From Dehalococcoidia bacterium (GTDB lineage: Bacteria; Chloroflexota; Dehalococcoidia; GIF9; UBA5629), in the NCBI GenBank assembly GCA_003484395.1, contig DNCV01000023.1, forward strand, positions 3,440 to 12,460: a stretch of DNA of 9,021 nt, given 5' to 3'. Positions within the stretch are counted from its first letter, which is position 1. The number at the start of each line of letters is the position of its first letter. The position numbers and the translations under genes were made by a program. Below are positions 5,549 through 9,021 of the stretch, in pieces. Below the pieces are notes generated by a model, which was not told the origin of the DNA, made no database searches, and saw only the letters and a list, made by a program, of their open reading frames with translations.

Positions 5549-6479
5549 CATTGCGCCCGATCTAACCGTTCAGATCGCTCCTCGTAATTCCATAGGATTG
5601 TTATTGAAGAATCCTGTGATGACGGCTTCGGGGACGTACGGATACGGTGTCGAATATAAAGACTCGGTTGATATCGAAGCGCTGGGCGCTATTATCTGTA
5701 AGGGAACGACGCTTGAGCCGTGGAACGGTAATGCGCAGCCGCGTCTCATTGAGACCACTCATGGATTGTTGAATGCTGTGGGATTGGAGAATATCGGTAT
5801 CAAGTCCTTAATCAGTGATGTGCTGCCACAGTGGCGTACGCTGCATGTTCCATTCATCATCAATATAGCCGGTCACAGTATAGATGAATATGTTCAACTT
5901 GCCGAGATCATCGATGGCCTTGATGGTGTTCATGCTGTGGAGTTGAATATAAGCTGCCCCAATGTTGCCTGTGGAGGCATGGAGTTCGGTGTCGATCCCG
6001 ATATGGCAGCGAAAGTGACCACAGCGGTGAGATCCAAGCTGAAGATGCCGATGTTGGTGAAACTAAGCCCTAACGTTACGGATATAGTGGCGATCGCTAC
6101 GGCAGTGGCGGAGGCAGGGGCCGATGCGCTGACGCTGATCAATACTGTCAGCGGGATGGCAATAGATATAAAAAAGCGCAGACCATCTTTGGGTAACATT
6201 TTCGGCGGACTATCGGGGGCTGCGATTAAACCCATTGCTCTGGCTTCGGTTTATCGTGTTGCACAGCGTATCGATGTGCCTGTCATAGGCTGCGGCGGCA
6301 TCTTCTGTGCGGAGGACGCAATCGAGTTTTTTATGGCTGGCGCCAGCGCTGTACAGGTGGGCACTGCTTCTTTCTGTGATCCCAATGCTCCGATAAAAAT
6401 AGTGAATGGCATCGCTCAGTACTTGCAGAATAATGCCATTCAGAACATCCGTGATCTTATCGGCGCAGCCAGAATTTGA
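5532..6479 (+). CDS. pyrD: Dihydroorotate dehydrogenase, class 1B catalytic subunit
   Basis: Cytoplasmic FMN enzyme of pyrimidine synthesis that oxidises dihydroorotate to orotate. Class 1B enzymes pass the electrons to NAD through an iron-sulfur/FAD partner, PyrK. The 315-residue length is normal. Motifs: NPVMTASGTYGYG (27-39), IICKGTTLEPWNGN (54-67), GLLNAVGLEN (78-87), the catalytic-loop ELNISCPNV with Cys142 as the expected catalytic base (Cys is typical of class 1, Ser of class 2), a central LVKLSPN and LINTVSGM, and the phosphate-binding GCGGI and AGASAVQVGTA near the end. The start ATG 5532 lies inside the preceding gene, with no strong ribosome site of its own, which suggests coupling. 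No pyrK is visible in the window. It ends 4 nt from the opposing mutase fragment. Confidence 0.95.
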   Translation: MQKKHSIAPDLTVQIAPRNSIGLLLKNPVMTASGTYGYGVEYKDSVDIEALGAIICKGTTLEPWNGNAQPRLIETTHGLLNAVGLENIGIKSLISDVLPQWRTLHVPFIINIAGHSIDEYVQLAEIIDGLDGVHAVELNISCPNVACGGMEFGVDPDMAAKVTTAVRSKLKMPMLVKLSPNVTDIVAIATAVAEAGADALTLINTVSGMAIDIKKRRPSLGNIFGGLSGAAIKPIALASVYRVAQRIDVPVIGCGGIFCAEDAIEFFMAGASAVQVGTASFCDPNAPIKIVNGIAQYLQNNAIQNIRDLIGAARI

Positions 6480-6483
6480 AAAT

Positions 6484-6693
6484 CTAAGCGGAATACTGAA
6501 TTTTTGCAGCCATCCCCTGTTTTATCTGATCTGTGATTACACTGGTGGGTGTGCCTGGTCCGAATACAGCTTTAACGCCCATTTCCCGTAAAGAAGGTAT
6601 ATCGTCTTCCGAAATGATATCGCCGACAATGATAATAACATCGCCTAACCCTTTCTCTTTCAAACCGTCAATTACTACTGCTTCAACAACCAT
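6484..6693 (-). pseudogene. 5'-truncated fragment of a cobalamin-binding methylmalonyl-CoA mutase small-subunit gene
   Basis: An open frame of 69 codons matches only the C-terminal half of the B12-binding domain of methylmalonyl-CoA mutase small subunits, which rearrange succinyl- and methylmalonyl-CoA. Seen: IDGLKEKGLGDVIIIVGD (8-25), DIPSLREMGVKAVFGPGTP (31-49) and a final helix. The N-terminal half, including the DxHxxG motif whose His ligates cobalt, is absent: homology starts at about residue 7 and the sequence to its right belongs to an unrelated gene on the other strand. The usual GGIIP reads GDIIS here, another sign of decay. No ribosome-binding site precedes the ATG at 6693. Family recognition is strong; the call of nonfunctional is an inference. 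Confidence 0.82.
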
Positions 6694-6881
6694 ATGCCAA
6701 AGGCAAGCCTGTGCTTCATATTCATGCAGCGCTGGGCAGAGCGGGAAAGACGACTACCGGATGCCTGCGCTTCGGCGTCTCCACGTGGAAGATCGGCGAA
6801 GCAGTCATTATTGAGATACTGGGAACAGTCGCACTTCGCCTCCCCGATGAGAAGACGGGCTTCGAGCTGTTGAAGCTTTAA
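6693..6881 (+). pseudogene. 5'-truncated fragment of a PPC/DUF296 domain gene
   Basis: A plus-strand frame without a usable start ends at TAA 6879-6881. It encodes about 62 residues resembling the C-terminal half of the PPC (DUF296) domain, known from plant AT-hook proteins and from small stand-alone bacterial and archaeal proteins of unclear role. Seen: KGKPVLHIHAALGR, then TTGCLRFG, GEAVIIEILGTVALR and a terminal DEKTGFELLKL, in the family order. The half usually found before the HIH motif is missing, and upstream sequence belongs to the mutase fragment on the other strand. The frame is still free of stops, so the loss may be recent. The assignment comes from motif memory only and is less sure than for the mutase fragment. 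Confidence 0.65.
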
Positions 6882-6889
6882 AAATATAG

Positions 6890-6895
6890 TACAAT
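6890..6895 (+). promoter_or_regulatory. Candidate -10 element of mutS, giving an almost leaderless mRNA
   Basis: TACAAT (five of six to TATAAT) ends 8 nt before ATG 6904, so transcription would start within one or two bases of the start codon. No Shine-Dalgarno lies before the ATG, consistent with leaderless translation. The -35 region is poor: the nearest candidate, TTGAAG (6870-6875), is 14 nt away. It lies just after the end of the PPC fragment. Confidence 0.4.
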
Positions 6896-6903
6896 AAACC
6901 ACC

Positions 6904-9021
6904 ATGTCTGTAACTCCGCTACGACGGCAGTACCTGCAGATAAAGAAGCGCTATCCTGATGTGATCGTCTTCTTCCGGCTCGGCGATTTCTATGAAACGT
7001 TCGATGATGACGCCAGATTAACCTCCCGAGAGCTTGAGATCACCCTGACATCCCGTGAGATGGGCAAGGGTTTGCGTGTGCCTCTTGCAGGCATTCCCTA
7101 CCATGCTGTTGAAGGCTATCTCTCCAGGCTCATCAACAAAGGATACAAAGTTGCTATCTGTGAGCAGATGACTCCACCTGGCAAAGGCCTTGTCGAGCGC
7201 GATGTTGTCCGTGTGGTTACGCCGGGCACTGTAATCGAGCCCGAACTGCTTGCCGATAAAAAGAATAACTATCTTGCCGGGCTTATTATCGATGGTGATA
7301 AAGCCGGCATTGCTTTCATCGATATCACCACCGGAGAATTCGCCACTACCCAGCTATCACTGTCGCAAGTTGCCGATGAGATCGAACGATTGTCTCCTGC
7401 CGAGATACTGCTGCCGAAAAGTTTCGACTACAGTGAACTATCGCTGTCGGTTTCAGTAACGCAGCTTGATGATATCGTTTTCGATCAGGATGAGGCCTCA
7501 GATCTTCTCATACGCCACTTTAACGTGTCGACGCTTGACGGCTACGGATGCGGCCATCTGCCGCTTGCGATTCGGGTTGCAGGCGCTATTCTCCATTACG
7601 TTGAGGAGACACAGAAAACGGCGCTGGGACAAATTAACAGCCTCAGCACCTATTTTACTGAATCGTACATGGCGCTTGATGCGCATACCAGGCGCAATCT
7701 CGAACTGTTCACTAACGCCCGCTGGGGAGATAACCGCAGCACCCTCCTGTCTATCATCGATGCCACGAAAACTTCTATGGGTTCACGGCTGCTTAAGAAA
7801 TGGCTCGGACAGCCATTGCTGGATATTGATGAACTGGCAAGACGTCAGAACGTAGTGGAATGGTTTTGTGATCACACTGTCAACCGTCATAAAATAGTGA
7901 CACTATTATCCTCCATCTCGGATCTGGAACGCCTGGTCAATCGTATCAGGAGCTTTATTGCCGGGCCGAGGGATTTAATCGGATTACGTATTGGCCTCGA
8001 GAGGGTGCCGGAGATACTCGATGAGCTTGGCGCCGGCGATAATTTGCTGGCATGGTTGTGTTCGCAGATGAAACCCTGTCCCGAAACCATCGCATTAATC
8101 ACTCATGCGATTGCTGACGATGCTCCCGCTGCGCTGGAGCACGGCGGCGTTATCAAAGCCGGTTTCTCCGAGGATCTGGACAGGTTGAGAACTATCTCAA
8201 AAGATGCCAAGCAATATCTGGCAAATCTCGAACAGCAGGAGAGGGAGCGCACCGGCATCAAATCGCTTAAGGTCGGTTATAATCGGGTCTTCGGCTACTA
8301 TATAGAGGTATCAAATTCCAACTTGAGTTCCGTGCCTTCCACGTATATTCGAAAACAGACTTTGGTTAATGCCGAACGTTTTATCACACCCGAGCTGAAA
8401 GAGTATGAATCGGCCATCCTCAACGCCCAGGAGCGAATCCTGGAACTGGAGAGTTCGCTGTTCAAACAGATTTGCCAGCAGGTGGCGCTGCAGCATGAGC
8501 CGATACTTTCCACCGCCTCGGCGCTGGCTCATCTTGATGTCTTTGCCGGATTCGCTCATGTGGCAGTTGCTAACAATTACATCAGGCCTGTACTGAACAA
8601 AGGCGATGCCATAGAGATCAGGGAAGGCCGTCATCCTGTTGTGGAGCAGAATATCGGCGCCGTCAACTTCATTGCGAACGATACGCTGCTTGATAATAAT
8701 GATACGCAGCTTATCATCCTTACCGGGCCTAACATGGCGGGAAAATCAACCTATCTCAAGCAGGTTGCGCTCATCGTCCTCATGGCTCAAATAGGCAGCT
8801 TTGTGCCGGCGAAGGCTGCTGCCATCGGTATTGTCGATCGTATTTTCACCCGTATCGGCGCGCAGGAGGACCTTGCCTCCGGCCAGTCTACCTTCATGGT
8901 GGAAATGGTTGAAGTGGCGAATATTCTGCACAATGCCACAGCGAAATCACTGGTCATTCTCGATGAGGTGGGGCGCGGCACCAGAACCTACGACGGCGTT
9001 TCGATTGCATGGGCGGTGGTG
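6904..9021 (+). CDS. mutS: DNA mismatch repair protein MutS, 3' end cut by the window edge
   Basis: Mismatch-recognising ATPase that starts methyl-independent or MutL-dependent DNA mismatch repair. The 706 visible codons cover most of a protein usually about 850-870 residues long. Seen in order: the mismatch-binding domain with FRLGDFYETF, whose Phe29-Tyr-Glu31 is the family FxE motif that stacks on the mismatch; connector and lever/core regions (including ITPELKEYE); then the ATPase domain with Walker A TGPNMAGKST (607-616), a STFMVEM segment and Walker B VILDEVGRGT (684-693). An in-frame TAA at 6895-6897 makes ATG 6904 the earliest start; there is no Shine-Dalgarno. In the usually invariant GRGTSTYDG the Ser is Arg694 (AGA), a one-base change from AGC or AGT. 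FxE marks it as repair MutS1, not MutS2. Confidence 0.97.
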   Translation, partial: MSVTPLRRQYLQIKKRYPDVIVFFRLGDFYETFDDDARLTSRELEITLTSREMGKGLRVPLAGIPYHAVEGYLSRLINKGYKVAICEQMTPPGKGLVERDVVRVVTPGTVIEPELLADKKNNYLAGLIIDGDKAGIAFIDITTGEFATTQLSLSQVADEIERLSPAEILLPKSFDYSELSLSVSVTQLDDIVFDQDEASDLLIRHFNVSTLDGYGCGHLPLAIRVAGAILHYVEETQKTALGQINSLSTYFTESYMALDAHTRRNLELFTNARWGDNRSTLLSIIDATKTSMGSRLLKKWLGQPLLDIDELARRQNVVEWFCDHTVNRHKIVTLLSSISDLERLVNRIRSFIAGPRDLIGLRIGLERVPEILDELGAGDNLLAWLCSQMKPCPETIALITHAIADDAPAALEHGGVIKAGFSEDLDRLRTISKDAKQYLANLEQQERERTGIKSLKVGYNRVFGYYIEVSNSNLSSVPSTYIRKQTLVNAERFITPELKEYESAILNAQERILELESSLFKQICQQVALQHEPILSTASALAHLDVFAGFAHVAVANNYIRPVLNKGDAIEIREGRHPVVEQNIGAVNFIANDTLLDNNDTQLIILTGPNMAGKSTYLKQVALIVLMAQIGSFVPAKAAAIGIVDRIFTRIGAQEDLASGQSTFMVEMVEVANILHNATAKSLVILDEVGRGTRTYDGVSIAWAVV

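Noticed and set aside
5111..5551. 146-codon minus-strand frame across the divergent gap and the thiamine-binding gene
   Set aside because: It is antisense to a gene with a complete family signature and a strong ribosome site. It also crosses the divergent promoter region.
6675..6905. Minus-strand 76-codon frame and plus-strand 93-codon frame (6533-6814) across the deletion scar
   Set aside because: They run antisense to, or out of frame with, the two recognisable fragments. Neither product resembles a family.

Overview
The window looks like chromosome of an anaerobic Chloroflexota bacterium, most likely Dehalococcoidia-like. This is inferred from the mix of an archaeal-type oligosaccharyltransferase (STT3/AglB), class 1B dihydroorotate dehydrogenase, an MTH1187-type thiamine-binding protein and ordinary bacterial housekeeping genes at moderate GC; I could not test it by search. 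No RNA gene, insertion sequence, CRISPR array or convincing intrinsic terminator was found.

Layout. Positions 1-5074 are all minus strand. Reading right to left (the direction of transcription) they carry a RimI-type N-acetyltransferase with an internal insertion, a helical protein of unknown function, a small zinc-ribbon protein, an overlooked 42-residue membrane protein, nadC (NAD synthesis), and a large STT3-type oligosaccharyltransferase that runs off the left edge. Several of these genes have their own recognisable promoter, so this is a string of short units rather than one operon. From 5222 rightwards, on the plus strand, a thiamine-binding protein gene overlaps pyrD (class 1B dihydroorotate dehydrogenase) by 17 nt. 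Between pyrD and mutS (6484-6881) lie two broken genes: the 3' half of a B12-binding methylmalonyl-CoA mutase small-subunit gene on the minus strand and the 3' half of a PPC/DUF296 gene on the plus strand, joined at their missing 5' ends. mutS starts at 6904, apparently with almost no leader, and runs off the right edge.

The points most worth following are: (1) an archaeal-type N-glycosylation enzyme with all visible catalytic motifs; (2) a perfect 33-bp palindrome inside its coding sequence, at the boundary between membrane and catalytic domains; (3) the two back-to-back gene halves, which look like the scar of one deletion that removed a shared divergent promoter; (4) a 9-bp inverted repeat that brackets the -10 element of the nadC promoter like an operator; and (5) two very small ORFs with good ribosome-binding sites.
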